NCBI GenBank assembly: GCA_947642745.1
Contig: CANRTU010000043.1
Location: forward strand, 1-39,699
Source: an uncultured Eubacterium sp.
GTDB taxonomy: Bacteria; Bacillota; Clostridia; Lachnospirales; Lachnospiraceae
Length of the DNA: 39,699 nt
Direction: 5' to 3'
Shown: in pieces, positions 14,619 to 25,570 of the stretch
Numbering within the stretch: position 1 is the first letter of the stretch
Layout of the letters: every line of letters starts with the position of its first letter
Notes under the pieces: model-generated
Told to the model about the DNA's origin: nothing
Seen by the model: the letters and a program-made list of their open reading frames with translations, nothing else
The model's database searches: none
Program-made: the position numbers and the translations under genes

Positions 14619-17600
14619 ATGCAAAAACTGGCAGACTGGATTGTGGACAGGCGTAAACTGATATTTATTGTGACAATCATTCTCGCAGCTGCTTCTGTCT
14701 ACGGGATGTCAAGAGTAAATGTAAATTATGACATGTCGGCATATCTGCCGGATGATTCTTCTGTCCGCAGGGGTATGAAACTGATGGAAGAAGAGTTTGG
14801 AGAGATGTCGGCTGTCACGGTAATGTTTGAGGGGCTTGACAGTAAGGAGCAGCTGGAATACAAAACCCGGCTGGAAGAAATGGAGCATGTCAGGAATGTC
14901 GTATACATTCAGGATGACGAAGCATACCAGAAAGACGGCTATTCCAAATATATGCTGAATGTGACTGCGGATACATACTCCGGGGAGGCACGCAGTGTAC
15001 TGGCTGCGCTGCGGCGGGAATTCGGGGAAACCGTCGCCATAAGCGGGGCGGTTGTGGATAATGACATGATGGTTACCACACTTACAGAAGAAATACCCGT
15101 GATCGCCCTGATTGCCGTAGCCATGATCTTTCTGATTCTGTTTTTGTTGTGCGGGTCCTGGATAGAACCATTTCTGTACATGGGCTGCATCGGCGTGGCA
15201 GTATTGTTTAATATGGGGACAAACGCACTGCTGCCATCGGTGTCGTTTATGACGTTTGCCATCGGTGCGCTGCTGCAGATGGGACTTTCCATGGATTATT
15301 CCATTATGCTTATGAACCGCTACAGCCAGGAACGGGAACAGGACGGTGACCCGGCGCATGCCATGAAAAAAGCGCTGGCAGGTTCTTTTGCCGCTATCAG
15401 CAGCAGTTCCCTGACGACAATCGCCGGCCTGCTGGTACTGCTGGTTATGAGCTTTAAAATCGGGCAGGATATGGGAATCGTGCTGGCAAAAGGAGTATTT
15501 ATCAGTCTGCTGTGTATTTTTATCATACTGCCTGGACTGGTGGTGCAGTCTGCCAGACTGATGGAAAAAAGTCATAAGAAGTCTCTGACGCTGAATATGA
15601 AGCCGCTTATGAGGGCGGCGGGAAAAGTGCGTTTTATTACTGTGCCGTTACTCGTAGTGGTGACAGCTGGGGCTTACCTGGTAAAGGACGACCTGGAAAT
15701 TACTTATATTAAAACGCTGGAAAACGAGGCGCAGGTGCGTACGGAAAAAGTATTTGGCGTGGATAACCAGACGATTCTTTTATATGACAGTACTGAAGAC
15801 AAAGCGAATGTGACAGCCTGCATTGACTGGCTGACAGCACGGGAGGATGTCAACACGGTGCAGGATGATTCCAATACGGCCGGTAAGATGTTCACATACC
15901 AGCAGCTGTCCGGGGAGCTGGGAATTTCGCAGGGACAGGCAGAAATCATGTATCAGCTCTATCAGGAACGGCAGGATAGCGGAGATTATGAAAAGACGAC
16001 CATGTATGATCTGGTCTGTTACATGGATGAGCAGATCGCAGGCAATTCGGATTATGAACAGGTCATGGACAAGGAGCAGATCCGCCAGATCAAAGATGCC
16101 CGAAAAGAACTGGAGAAAGGAAAAAGAGAACTTCCGCAGGCCAGGAAAGAAATAAAAGCCGGAGAAAGGGCGTATGCGGCGGCGCAAAAAAAGATTACAG
16201 AAGGAGAAGCAGAGCTGGCCGAAGGAGAACAGCAGCTGGCTGAAGGAGAACAGCGGCTGGCCGAAGGAGAGAGACAGATTGCGGAAAAAGAACAGCTGAT
16301 CCGGGAGAGAGAAGCGGAAATAGCAGCCAGGGAGAAAGAACTGGCTGAGGCAGAACAAACGATCCGCCAGGGTGAGACCGGCCTGTCTGAAGCGGGGGCG
16401 CAACTGGATGCCGCAGAGACAGAGCTGAAAAAGGGAGGACAACAGCTGACAGCGGCGGCGGAGCAGCTGAAAACTGGTGAAAAGGAATTCAAAAATGGTG
16501 AACAGCAGCTGGCGGCGGCAAAGGAACAGATGGCAGCCAGCGGAATGACGCAGGAGATGATCCGGGGGCTGCTGGAAAAACAGGAAGCGGAACTGGCGGC
16601 GGCAAAGAAGCAGCTGGCGGCCGGACGGAAACAGCTGGATAAAAAACAGGCCGAATATCAGGCGGCAAAGAAGCAGCTGGAAGCAGGCCGCAGCGAATGG
16701 AAGCAGAAGCAGGCGGAGCTGCTTGCCGGAAAAAAAGAAGCAGAGGCAGGCCGGCAGAAACTGGAAGCCGGTAAGCGGGAACTGGCGGCTGGTAAAAGCC
16801 AGCTGGAAACCGCAAAGACCGGGCTTGCGGCAGCAAAAAAAGAACTGCAGGCTGGCAGAAGCCAGCTGGAAACAGGCCGTGCGGAACTGGAACAAGGTAA
16901 AAAAGAGCTGGCGGAAGCATGCAGTAAGCTGGAAGCAGGCAGAAAGCAGTATAAAGAAGGAAAGAGTCTCTATAACAAGAAGATGGATGCGAAAGAACTG
17001 GCGGACGTTATGGAGCAGGACATATCACAGGTGCGCCAGATGCTTGAAATCCGCAGGATGTCCGGCCGGAATGTGGAGAAACTGCAGGTAAGCCTCTGGG
17101 ATTTTCTGAAATTTCTGACAGATGATGTGTTAACGGACCAGGATTACGCCGCAGTGATTGATGATAGTATGCGCAGCGATATACTGGATGGGGAAAAGGA
17201 GCTTGAACAGAGCCGGGAGATTCTGCTGGGTGAGCGTTATAACCGCATGGTTATTTCCACAAATCTTCCGGTGGAAGGCCCGCGGACATTTGCGGCCATG
17301 AAAGCCATCAGGGAGCAGATGGAAAAGAAATTTACAAAGGGAGTGTGGCTGGTAGGCGATACGCCTATGGGATATGAGATGGACGAAGGATTTACCAAAG
17401 AGCTGAATGTGGTAACGGTGCTGACGGTCATCGTTATATTAATTGTAGTAATGGTAACATTCCGGTCTGTTTTAAGTTCCGTCGTGCTGGTAGCCCTGAT
17501 ACAGGCGGCCGTATTTATTACCACGGCGATTGTCTGTCTGTGTGGTTATCAGGTTAATTATGTGGCCCTGATACTTGTGCAGTGTATTCTGATGGGGGCT

Positions 17601-17906
17601 ACGATTGATTACGGCATTCTGCTGTTTGATAATTATAAGGAACTGCGCCAGTTCTATGGCAAAATAGAGGCGGTGGGGGAGGCGATGAATGCTTCCATAA
17701 AGACGATTCTTACGTCGTCTACGATTCTTATCGCTACCTGTCTGGATGTGAGTATGCTGATGACCCAGGAAATCATTGCCCAGACCTGTATGATACTGGC
17801 GTATGGAGCGGTCTGTTCCGTGATTCTGGTAATTTTCATTCTGCCTGCCATACTGATCCTGACAGACCGGTGGCTGATCCGCAGCCATTGCGTAACAGGA
17901 GATTAA
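14619..17906 (+). CDS. MMPL/RND-family transporter with a 38-heptad coiled-coil insert
   Basis: A 1095-residue membrane protein with two MMPL halves. Half one has a span at 13-31, an extracytoplasmic domain (32-155), and a bundle of spans at about 160-305 plus 340-355, including the MGLSMDYS motif (221-228). Half two has an outer domain up to 925, then spans at about 930-1085 with MGATIDYG (992-999). The two Asp-Tyr motifs correspond to the proton-relay positions of RND pumps. Residues about 489-790 form a Glu/Lys/Gln/Ala-rich coiled coil with a hydrophobic residue at almost every seventh position from I526 to Y785. The ribosome binding site is AAAGGAAGG. Likely substrates are lipids, peptides or toxic compounds; none can be named. 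Repression by the divergent TetR is inferred. Confidence 0.9.
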   Translation: MQKLADWIVDRRKLIFIVTIILAAASVYGMSRVNVNYDMSAYLPDDSSVRRGMKLMEEEFGEMSAVTVMFEGLDSKEQLEYKTRLEEMEHVRNVVYIQDDEAYQKDGYSKYMLNVTADTYSGEARSVLAALRREFGETVAISGAVVDNDMMVTTLTEEIPVIALIAVAMIFLILFLLCGSWIEPFLYMGCIGVAVLFNMGTNALLPSVSFMTFAIGALLQMGLSMDYSIMLMNRYSQEREQDGDPAHAMKKALAGSFAAISSSSLTTIAGLLVLLVMSFKIGQDMGIVLAKGVFISLLCIFIILPGLVVQSARLMEKSHKKSLTLNMKPLMRAAGKVRFITVPLLVVVTAGAYLVKDDLEITYIKTLENEAQVRTEKVFGVDNQTILLYDSTEDKANVTACIDWLTAREDVNTVQDDSNTAGKMFTYQQLSGELGISQGQAEIMYQLYQERQDSGDYEKTTMYDLVCYMDEQIAGNSDYEQVMDKEQIRQIKDARKELEKGKRELPQARKEIKAGERAYAAAQKKITEGEAELAEGEQQLAEGEQRLAEGERQIAEKEQLIREREAEIAAREKELAEAEQTIRQGETGLSEAGAQLDAAETELKKGGQQLTAAAEQLKTGEKEFKNGEQQLAAAKEQMAASGMTQEMIRGLLEKQEAELAAAKKQLAAGRKQLDKKQAEYQAAKKQLEAGRSEWKQKQAELLAGKKEAEAGRQKLEAGKRELAAGKSQLETAKTGLAAAKKELQAGRSQLETGRAELEQGKKELAEACSKLEAGRKQYKEGKSLYNKKMDAKELADVMEQDISQVRQMLEIRRMSGRNVEKLQVSLWDFLKFLTDDVLTDQDYAAVIDDSMRSDILDGEKELEQSREILLGERYNRMVISTNLPVEGPRTFAAMKAIREQMEKKFTKGVWLVGDTPMGYEMDEGFTKELNVVTVLTVIVILIVVMVTFRSVLSSVVLVALIQAAVFITTAIVCLCGYQVNYVALILVQCILMGATIDYGILLFDNYKELRQFYGKIEAVGEAMNASIKTILTSSTILIATCLDVSMLMTQEIIAQTCMILAYGAVCSVILVIFILPAILILTDRWLIRSHCVTGD

Positions 17907-17932
17907 AAGGTATGTAACAGAACAGGATGACT

Positions 17933-18310
17933 TTTCCTTACAGGAAAGATCGTCCCATAAAGCGGACCCCTTTCCGGGAGGATTGTCTGCGGCGGAAGGG
18001 AAAAGCTGCCAGAGACAGTCCGCCGCAGTTGGAGCATCCGGTGAAGCCGGATGCTCTTTTCGTCTTATAGGAAAGAACGTCCTATAAGATAAAAGCCATC
18101 CGGGCAGGATCGCCCTGTGGCGGGCAGGAAGACTCTGTCAGAGCCAGCCCTTCTTTTAACTCTATAGATAAAGAGGATACTGTAAAGTACCCCCTCCGGG
18201 AGGATCGCCGGGTCTGTCCCGGCGAAGCGGGGCACTGCGGCAGAGGGGAAATCCCTTCCAAAGGATCGTCCTGTGGCGAAGAGAAAAAGCAGTCAGGGGC
18301 AGCCCTGAAG
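17933..18310 (+). repeat. Three-hairpin elements, copies C, D and E in tandem
   Basis: Three elements follow the MMPL gene. Copy C keeps CAGGAAAGATCGTCC and a full third hairpin (17987-18028, arms CTGCGGCGGA/TCCGCCGCAG). Copy D has hairpin 1 at 18032-18056 (GAGCATCCGG/CCGGATGCTC plus T run), and a perfect hairpin 2 at 18063-18089 (TCTTATAGGA/TCCTATAAGA, loop AAGAACG). Copy E has CTGTAAAGT, then CCCTCCGGGAGGATCGC and CCGGG/CCCGG, up to CACTGCGGC. No gene lies in 17907-18868. Confidence 0.75.
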
Positions 18311-18539
18311 TATGGGTATCATGGAAAGAAAACTTTCTGGCAGGGCCGCAGAGGCTTGCGTTTCCCGTCCGGGCCGTCTGTTTCTTCTATATAAAATATT
18401 GATATAACAGCTATCTGTATAAATTTAAAATGTCTGTATAAAATGCCGGTTTTAAATACCCATTATCAATAACTGTAATTCATGTCTTCATGCCATAACA
18501 GCCGGAAAACGGATTGCGGAAGATCCGTCAGAGCCATGT

Positions 18540-18650
18540 ACTTTTACACTTTATCAGGAAAGATTATCCTGTAAAGAAAAACGCTCCGGGAGATTGTCCT
18601 GTGATGGAGGAGAAAAAGCCGCCAGAGTCAGCCTGCAGCAGGCGTAGTAT
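18540..18650 (+). repeat. Three-hairpin element, copy F, upstream of hrcA
   Basis: Hairpin 2 is at 18549-18576 (CTTTATCAGGA with TCCTGTAAAG, loop AAGATTA), followed by CGCTCCGGGAGATTGTCCTG and a worn third hairpin (GCCGCCAGAGTCAGCCTGC). It ends about 75 bp before the heat-shock promoter. This is the one clear copy not immediately behind a gene's 3' end. Confidence 0.65.
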
Positions 18651-18725
18651 CCGTCCGGGCCGGATAATTTTTTTAATTATGATATCAGATTCGCAAAACT
18701 TTTTTGAAGATTTTGTGAAAACGTG

Positions 18726-18754
18726 TTGACAAAGAAAATATGTAGTGTTATCTT
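18726..18754 (+). promoter_or_regulatory. Sigma-A promoter of the hrcA-grpE-dnaK-dnaJ operon
   Basis: TTGACA (18726-18731), 17-bp spacer, TATCTT (18749-18754). The predicted start lies just before the CIRCE operator, the standard arrangement for HrcA-controlled operons. Confidence 0.85.
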
Positions 18755-18767
18755 AGATACATCAATA

Positions 18768-18794
18768 TTAGCACTCTGATTAACTGAGTGCTAA
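18768..18794 (+). promoter_or_regulatory. CIRCE operator for HrcA
   Basis: TTAGCACTC, nine bases, GAGTGCTAA: a perfect match to the CIRCE inverted repeat. HrcA binds it to repress the heat-shock operon; heat titrates GroEL and inactivates HrcA. It is the only CIRCE site seen in this window. Confidence 0.97.
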
Positions 18795-18868
18795 CAACGT
18801 AAGAAAACTGGCATTGCATACCATGCAGTGTATACGGACCATCAGACAGAAAGGTGGTTGTGCTTTTT

Positions 18869-19930
18869 ATGGAAGGACTTGATGAAAGGAAGACCAAGAT
18901 ATTAAAAGCCATCATAAAAACTTATTTAGAAACAGGCGAACCGGTGGGGTCCAGGACGATTTCCAAATATACGGATCTGCATTTAAGTTCCGCAACAATT
19001 CGTAATGAAATGTCTGACCTGGAGGAACTGGGATACATTCTCCAGCCACATACTTCTGCGGGACGGATTCCGTCGGATAAAGGTTACCGGTTTTATGTTG
19101 ACAGCCTGATCGCAGAGAAAGATCAGGAATTGAGCGAGATGCAGAATTTTGTCATCGGGCATACGGAGAAGATGGAACAGCTACTCAGGGATGTGGCGAA
19201 GCTGCTGGCAAATAATACGGAATATGCCACGATGATTACAGCTCCCAGATATCACCGCAATAAAATTAAATTTATCCAGCTCTCAAGAGTGGATGCGGGA
19301 CATATTCTGTGCGTGATTGTTCTGGAAGGAAATATTGTAAAGAACAAGATGCTGGAAACAGAGGATGAACTGGCCGACGAAGAGATGCTCAAGCTGAATA
19401 TACTGTTAAATACCAGCCTCAACGGACTGTCCATTGAACAGATCAATCTGGCTGTGATAGCGGCTCTCAAAGATCAGGCAGGCAGCCGCAGCGCCCTGGT
19501 TGGAGATGTGCTGGATGCCGTGGCGGAGCTTCACGAAGAAGAAGAGCTGCAGATTTATACAAGCGGAGCCAAAAATATATTTAAATATCCGGAACTTAGC
19601 AATTCCGAGAAAGCAAGCGAGTTTATTTCCGCCTTTGAAGAAAAAAAACTGCTGGCCAATATGATTACAGATAAACTGGAAGAGCCCGGCACCGGCATTC
19701 AGGTATATATCGGGGATGAAAGCCCGATCCGGACAGTACGGGACTGCAGCGTGGTGACCGCCAGCTATGAGCTGGGAGAAGGCGTTACCGGTATGATTGG
19801 CATTATCGGACCCAAGCGGATGGATTATGAAAGGGTACTGAATAATCTGAAAAATCTGAAGCAACAGCTTGACATTATATACCGCAGGGATGAAAAAATG
19901 ACAGACGCAAAGCCTGCGGATCAGTCCTGA
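18869..19930 (+). CDS. hrcA: Heat-inducible transcription repressor HrcA
   Basis: A 353-residue repressor of class I heat-shock genes. The N-terminal winged helix (about residues 1-75, LDERKTKILKAII... with SSATIRNEM and TSAGRIPSDKGYR) binds CIRCE; the middle and C-terminal parts form the GAF-like dimerisation domain. In-frame GTG codons lie at 18854 and 18860, but the ATG at 18869 matches the family start and has AAAGGTGG upstream. The gene is first in its operon, directly behind the promoter and CIRCE, so it controls itself. Confidence 0.96.
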   Translation: MEGLDERKTKILKAIIKTYLETGEPVGSRTISKYTDLHLSSATIRNEMSDLEELGYILQPHTSAGRIPSDKGYRFYVDSLIAEKDQELSEMQNFVIGHTEKMEQLLRDVAKLLANNTEYATMITAPRYHRNKIKFIQLSRVDAGHILCVIVLEGNIVKNKMLETEDELADEEMLKLNILLNTSLNGLSIEQINLAVIAALKDQAGSRSALVGDVLDAVAELHEEEELQIYTSGAKNIFKYPELSNSEKASEFISAFEEKKLLANMITDKLEEPGTGIQVYIGDESPIRTVRDCSVVTASYELGEGVTGMIGIIGPKRMDYERVLNNLKNLKQQLDIIYRRDEKMTDAKPADQS

Positions 19931-20107
19931 CGGATGGAGCCGTCATACGATTTCCGGTTTTCTCCGAACCGGTTAAAAATAAAAAAGAAAGATGTACCGG
20001 CGGTCATACAAAGTGTAAACGGAACCCGCCATTTTATTCCATAAGAATGAAAAAGAGTGAAAAGAATGAAAAAGTGGCGGGCGGTTAAAATAGAAAGGAG
20101 CACAGGA

Positions 20108-20818
20108 GTGGAAGATCATAAAAATGAAATACCCATAGCGGATGCGGAAGAAATAGAAACAATGGAAGAAGAAACAATGGAAGAAGAAACGAATAACGAA
20201 GACAGCGAAGCAGAAAACCAGCAGACCGCAGATACCTGCGACACAGACTGCGGCGAAGACGGGGAGGCTGAGGCGGACTGCGGCGAAGAGACATCAGACG
20301 CAGAGGAAGATGCCTGTGCGCAGACAGACCAGGAATCCGGCACAGCCAGAAAAGGTTTTTTTAAGAAGAATAAGAAAAAAGATAAAAAAGACGAAAAGAT
20401 CGAGGAATTAACCGATCAGGTCAGACGGCAGATGGCCGAGTTTGATAATTTCCGTAAACGTACGGAAAAAGAAAAAAGCCAGATGTATGAAGTGGGCGCA
20501 AAGAGTATTATTGAAAAAGTGCTTCCGGTGGTGGATAATTTTGAAAGGGGCCTTGCGGCTGTACCGGAAGAAAACAAAGAAGACGCATTTGTCGATGGTA
20601 TGAACAAAGTCTATAAACAGATGATGACGATGCTGGAAGAAGCCGGCGTACAGCCTATTGAAGCAATCGGAAAGGAATTTGACCCGAACCTGCACAATGC
20701 GGTGATGCAGACTGAGAGTGAGGAATATGAATCCGGCACGGTCGCCCAGGAACTTCAGAAAGGATATACCTACCGGGACAGCGTTGTGCGCCACAGTATG
20801 GTGGCAGTGGTCAGCTGA
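20108..20818 (+). CDS. grpE: Nucleotide exchange factor GrpE
   Basis: A 236-residue co-chaperone that releases ADP from DnaK. The first 80 residues are very acidic and contain a METMEEE-type short repeat; a Lys-rich stretch (FFKKNKKKDKKDEK) follows, then the long dimer-forming helix with FDNFRKRTEKEK and the C-terminal beta domain ending in the family's VRHSMV block. I choose the GTG at 20108 because GAAAGGAG (20093-20100) is seven bases upstream; an in-frame ATG at 20057 has no such site and would add 17 basic residues. Confidence 0.93.
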   Translation: MEDHKNEIPIADAEEIETMEEETMEEETNNEDSEAENQQTADTCDTDCGEDGEAEADCGEETSDAEEDACAQTDQESGTARKGFFKKNKKKDKKDEKIEELTDQVRRQMAEFDNFRKRTEKEKSQMYEVGAKSIIEKVLPVVDNFERGLAAVPEENKEDAFVDGMNKVYKQMMTMLEEAGVQPIEAIGKEFDPNLHNAVMQTESEEYESGTVAQELQKGYTYRDSVVRHSMVAVVS

Positions 20819-20986
20819 TTGAAAAAGATGCCCTGCCTATCCGGTGCCGGAGCAGAAAACCGGCAGGAATAAAAGATTGCTGCCGCAAATCCCAGATACT
20901 GTCAGAAGATTATTTATGACAGACTGATTCAGAAATTGTTATAAACGTACACATTATATATTTATTGATAAATTTAGGAGGAATAA

Positions 20987-22867
<1,881 letters not shown>

Positions 22868-22946
22868 TGCGCATTTAGCAGGCGGGAAACAGGTTTGTAT
22901 GCGGTTTCCTGTGTAACATTGAAAATATGCAGGCAGAGGAAAAGTT

Positions 22947-24128
22947 ATGGCAGAGCAGAAAAGAGATTATTATGAAGTTCTCGGCGTAGAAAAGAATGCC
23001 AATGATGCGGCGCTGAAAAAAGCATACCGTGCCCTCGCAAAAAAGTATCACCCGGACACCAATCCGGGTGATGCGGACGCTGAAAAAAAGTTCAAAGAAG
23101 CTTCGGAAGCTTATGCGGTACTAAGCGATCCGGATAAGCGCAGACAGTATGACCAGTTTGGTCATGCGGCCTTTGACGGCAGCGGCGGAGGCGGCGGTTT
23201 TGACTTTTCGGGCATGGATTTCGGGGACATTTTCGGGGATATTTTTGGCGACTTCTTTGGCGGAGGCAGCCGGCGTTCCAGTAATGGCCCGATGAAAGGC
23301 GCCAATTTACGTGCCAGTGTGCGCATTACCTTTGAAGAGGCGGTTTCCGGCTGTGAGAAAGAGCTGGAACTGGTGTTAAAGGATGAATGTCAGGAATGCC
23401 ATGGCAGCGGCGCAAAACCGGGAACCACACCGGAGAACTGTCCGAAGTGCGGCGGGAAAGGAAAAGTCATGTTTACCCAGCAGTCGCTGTTTGGCATGAT
23501 GCAGAATGTCCAGACTTGTCCGGACTGCCGTGGCACCGGTAAGGTGATCAGGGAAAAATGCCCGCATTGTCATGGCAACGGCTATATCGCAAACCGGAAA
23601 AAGATTTCCGTCAGCATTCCTGCGGGTATTGACAGCGGTCAGAGTGTGCGTATCCGTGAAAAAGGAGAACCGGGCGTTAACGGAGGCCCGAGAGGAGATC
23701 TGCTGGTGGAAGTGGTGATCAGCAGTCATCCGATTTTCCAGCGGCAGGATATGAACATATTTTCCACAGCCCCGATTTCCTTCGCCCAGGCGGCGCTGGG
23801 TGGCGAGATCCGGATCAGTACTATTGACGGGGATGTTCTGTATACGGTAAAACCGGGTACACAGACGGATACGAGAATCCGCTTAAAAGGAAAGGGAGTA
23901 CCTTCCCTGCGCAACAAAAATATACGTGGGGACCACTATGTGACGCTGGTTGTCCAGGTGCCGTCCAGTCTGAATGCGGACGCAAAGGAGGCGCTGCGCA
24001 GGTATGACGAATTAAGCGGCAACACGTTAAAGAGCCAGAACGGAGCGTCTCCGGAGACTGGCAAAAAGAGCGGAAAAGGGAAACGGAACATTTTTGACAA
24101 AATGAAAGACGCATTTGAAGATATTTGA
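22947..24128 (+). CDS. dnaJ: Co-chaperone DnaJ (type I Hsp40)
   Basis: This 393-residue protein stimulates DnaK ATPase and delivers substrates. The J domain (1-70) carries HPD at 35-37. A Gly/Phe region follows (about 70-115), then the zinc domain with four CxxCxGxG repeats starting at C148, C165, C191 and C205, and the C-terminal substrate-binding domains. All type I features are complete. It is last in the heat-shock operon; downstream comes a long hairpin and a MITE-like repeat. Confidence 0.98.
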   Translation: MAEQKRDYYEVLGVEKNANDAALKKAYRALAKKYHPDTNPGDADAEKKFKEASEAYAVLSDPDKRRQYDQFGHAAFDGSGGGGGFDFSGMDFGDIFGDIFGDFFGGGSRRSSNGPMKGANLRASVRITFEEAVSGCEKELELVLKDECQECHGSGAKPGTTPENCPKCGGKGKVMFTQQSLFGMMQNVQTCPDCRGTGKVIREKCPHCHGNGYIANRKKISVSIPAGIDSGQSVRIREKGEPGVNGGPRGDLLVEVVISSHPIFQRQDMNIFSTAPISFAQAALGGEIRISTIDGDVLYTVKPGTQTDTRIRLKGKGVPSLRNKNIRGDHYVTLVVQVPSSLNADAKEALRRYDELSGNTLKSQNGASPETGKKSGKGKRNIFDKMKDAFEDI

Positions 24129-24198
24129 ACGTTTACGGAAAAACAGCCTGACAAAAGCGGAAGCTGATGTCAGGCGGGAATACGGGAATGTTTCTGGC

Positions 24199-24243
24199 AG
24201 CCCCGGAAACTGTCTGTCATACTGGCAGATGGTTTCCGGGGCT
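24199..24243 (+). terminator. Hairpin downstream of dnaJ
   Basis: A 12-bp perfect stem AGCCCCGGAAAC/GTTTCCGGGGCT with partial pairing inside its 21-base loop. There is no T tract, so it may be a transcript-stabilising end or an inefficient terminator. The convergent J-domain gene could share it. Confidence 0.45.
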
Positions 24244-24300
24244 GTCTGTCCCGGACGGGATGTGCGAAGCCATGATCTTTTGATCTGTTTCGTGAGCCGC

Positions 24301-24437
24301 AGAGCGTGTTTGAAAAATCATTCCTGCCAGCTGCACGACCCGCTTTGCGGTATATGAAGTCCTCATCCGGTTAACGCAGCCCGCTATATCATACCCTTTT
24401 GGTACATTTGACAGAAAGTATTTTTCAAACACGCTCT
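24301..24437. mobile_element. MITE-like palindromic repeat, copy 2
   Basis: A 137-bp element with ends AGAGCGTGTTTGAAAAAT and, inverted, ATTTTTCAAACACGCTCT; the inner 10 bases next to each end also pair loosely. Its interior shares AGCCCGCTATA with copy 1 (13388-13601). It sits between convergent dnaJ and the J-domain gene. No coding capacity. Confidence 0.7.
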
Positions 24438-24521
24438 GGTATATTTGTCAGAAACACGTATCCGGCATGTTCCGGAGTCATAAAAATATACGCCGGAGCA
24501 GGTCAGCCGGGGCTGACCGGG

Positions 24522-25124
24522 TTATGTTTTCATCTGATTCATCAGCCGCTGATATTCCTGGTTAATTGCCGCAATTGTGTCCGTATCCCCGCACTGGTTG
24601 TCCGGGTGGTAGATTTTCAGCAGGTCTTTGTAACGTTTTTTCAGGGCGCTGCGGCTGTCAATGCCCGCAAAAAACATTGCTCCGTACACATTTGCCGGCC
24701 TTTTGCGGATATCCTCTTTCTGTCTGGCGTCCACTTTTTCGTAGAGGCTTTTTTTCTGCTCAAAACGTTTACGATCTTCTGCCAGCTTGTACAGTTCCCG
24801 TTCCAGGATTTCCCGTTTCATGTCCAGCAGGTGCTCTTCGTTTTTCTGTCTCGTTTCCTGAAATTCCTGCTGGTGGTGAAAATGACGCTTTTCCAGATCC
24901 AGTTCCATGCGTTCCTGCTCGATCTGGCGTTTCTGCGTCCTAAGCTTCTGCTTATGATACTGCAGGCGTTCCGTTTCCTGTACCCGCCACTGCTCAAATT
25001 CATGCTGCGCACGAATCATATCATCCAATGCCTTCTGTCTTTGTTGATTCTGCAGTATTTCTGCCGAATTCGCCCGGTTTGGCTGGTTGTTTTTTCTTGT
25101 TATTCCCAACTTATCTTCTCCCAT
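24522..25124 (-). CDS. Coiled-coil protein with a C-terminal J domain
   Basis: A 200-residue protein. Residues about 30-135 are a Glu/Lys/Gln/Arg-rich coiled coil; residues about 148-198 form a short J-like domain with LLKIYHPDNQCGD, in which HPD (173-175) is intact. It should therefore be able to stimulate an Hsp70 such as the DnaK encoded 2-4 kb away, while the coiled coil would choose the client or partner. It lacks the Gly/Phe and zinc domains of DnaJ. It faces dnaJ on the other strand, with a MITE-like repeat between. The ribosome binding site is weak. Function unknown. Confidence 0.8.
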   Translation of the reverse strand: MGEDKLGITRKNNQPNRANSAEILQNQQRQKALDDMIRAQHEFEQWRVQETERLQYHKQKLRTQKRQIEQERMELDLEKRHFHHQQEFQETRQKNEEHLLDMKREILERELYKLAEDRKRFEQKKSLYEKVDARQKEDIRKRPANVYGAMFFAGIDSRSALKKRYKDLLKIYHPDNQCGDTDTIAAINQEYQRLMNQMKT

Positions 25125-25415
25125 ATCTATCTTTCGTCCGGACGTCTTACTGCGGATACGGCGGTGAGAAATCCGGAGCTGTTTTGTTTTTTCTGGTCTG
25201 TATCATTCTGTTACCGCATCATCTGCGACGCCCATGGTAACAAACTTATTTTCGCTAATATTTCCAGAAATTACAAGTCTTTCTGGAAATAAAAATAATT
25301 TTTCTACATATTTCACAACTCATATGCCAGAATAGGGTGTTTTTCTGTCATTCAGGTAATGTCTGCCAGAAGCGTCTGGTTTACCGGGTCGTGGTTATGC
25401 CATCAAATATGCATC

Positions 25416-25444
25416 TTGTGGAATTTTTTCGTTTGTGTTAAGAT
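25416..25444 (+). promoter_or_regulatory. Possible promoter of the prmA-rsmE-desulfurase genes
   Basis: TTGTGG (25416-25421), 17-bp spacer, TAAGAT (25439-25444). It lies about 40 bp before the tandem repeat array that leads into prmA. Nothing else is recognised between 25125 and 25480. Confidence 0.45.
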
Positions 25445-25483
25445 GGAAGACAGATGTCTGAAAGACAGCGGATCTGGTGAAAC

Positions 25484-25570
25484 AGAGGTTTGTAAATAAA
25501 GGTTTTTGGATTAAAGGTTTTTGGATTAAAGGTTTTTAAATAGAGGATTCGTGAATAGAGGATTTGCACA
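25484..25570 (+). repeat. Array of 14-15 bp repeats ending in the prmA ribosome binding site
   Basis: Six imperfect units, starting at 25484, 25499, 25514, 25529, 25543 and 25558, each begin with (G/A)AGG. Units two and three are identical (AAGGTTTTTGGATTA). The last unit's GAGGA serves as the ribosome binding site of prmA, eight bases before the ATG. The array would put several purine-rich pseudo-sites in the 5' leader. Confidence 0.8.

Noticed and set aside
14709..15575. 288-residue His/Gln-rich open frame opposite the first half of the MMPL gene
   Set aside because: Antisense to a clear transporter gene, with no recognisable domain.
15780..16895. 371-residue Phe/Leu-rich open frame opposite the MMPL coiled coil
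   Set aside because: Its composition follows from reading the Glu/Lys/Gln heptad codons backwards; no start signal or known domain.
20057..20107. Earlier ATG start for GrpE
   Set aside because: It adds a basic segment unlike GrpE N-termini and lacks a good ribosome binding site; GTG at 20108 is well placed after GAAAGGAG.
24199..24243. Full-strength Rho-independent terminator after dnaJ
   Set aside because: The stem is excellent but no T tract follows, so it is listed only as a hairpin or weak terminator.
24399..25292. 297-residue hydrophobic open frame on the plus strand over the J-domain gene
   Set aside because: Mirror of the coiled-coil coding region; the hydrophobic look comes from reversed Glu/Lys codons, and it starts inside the MITE-like element.
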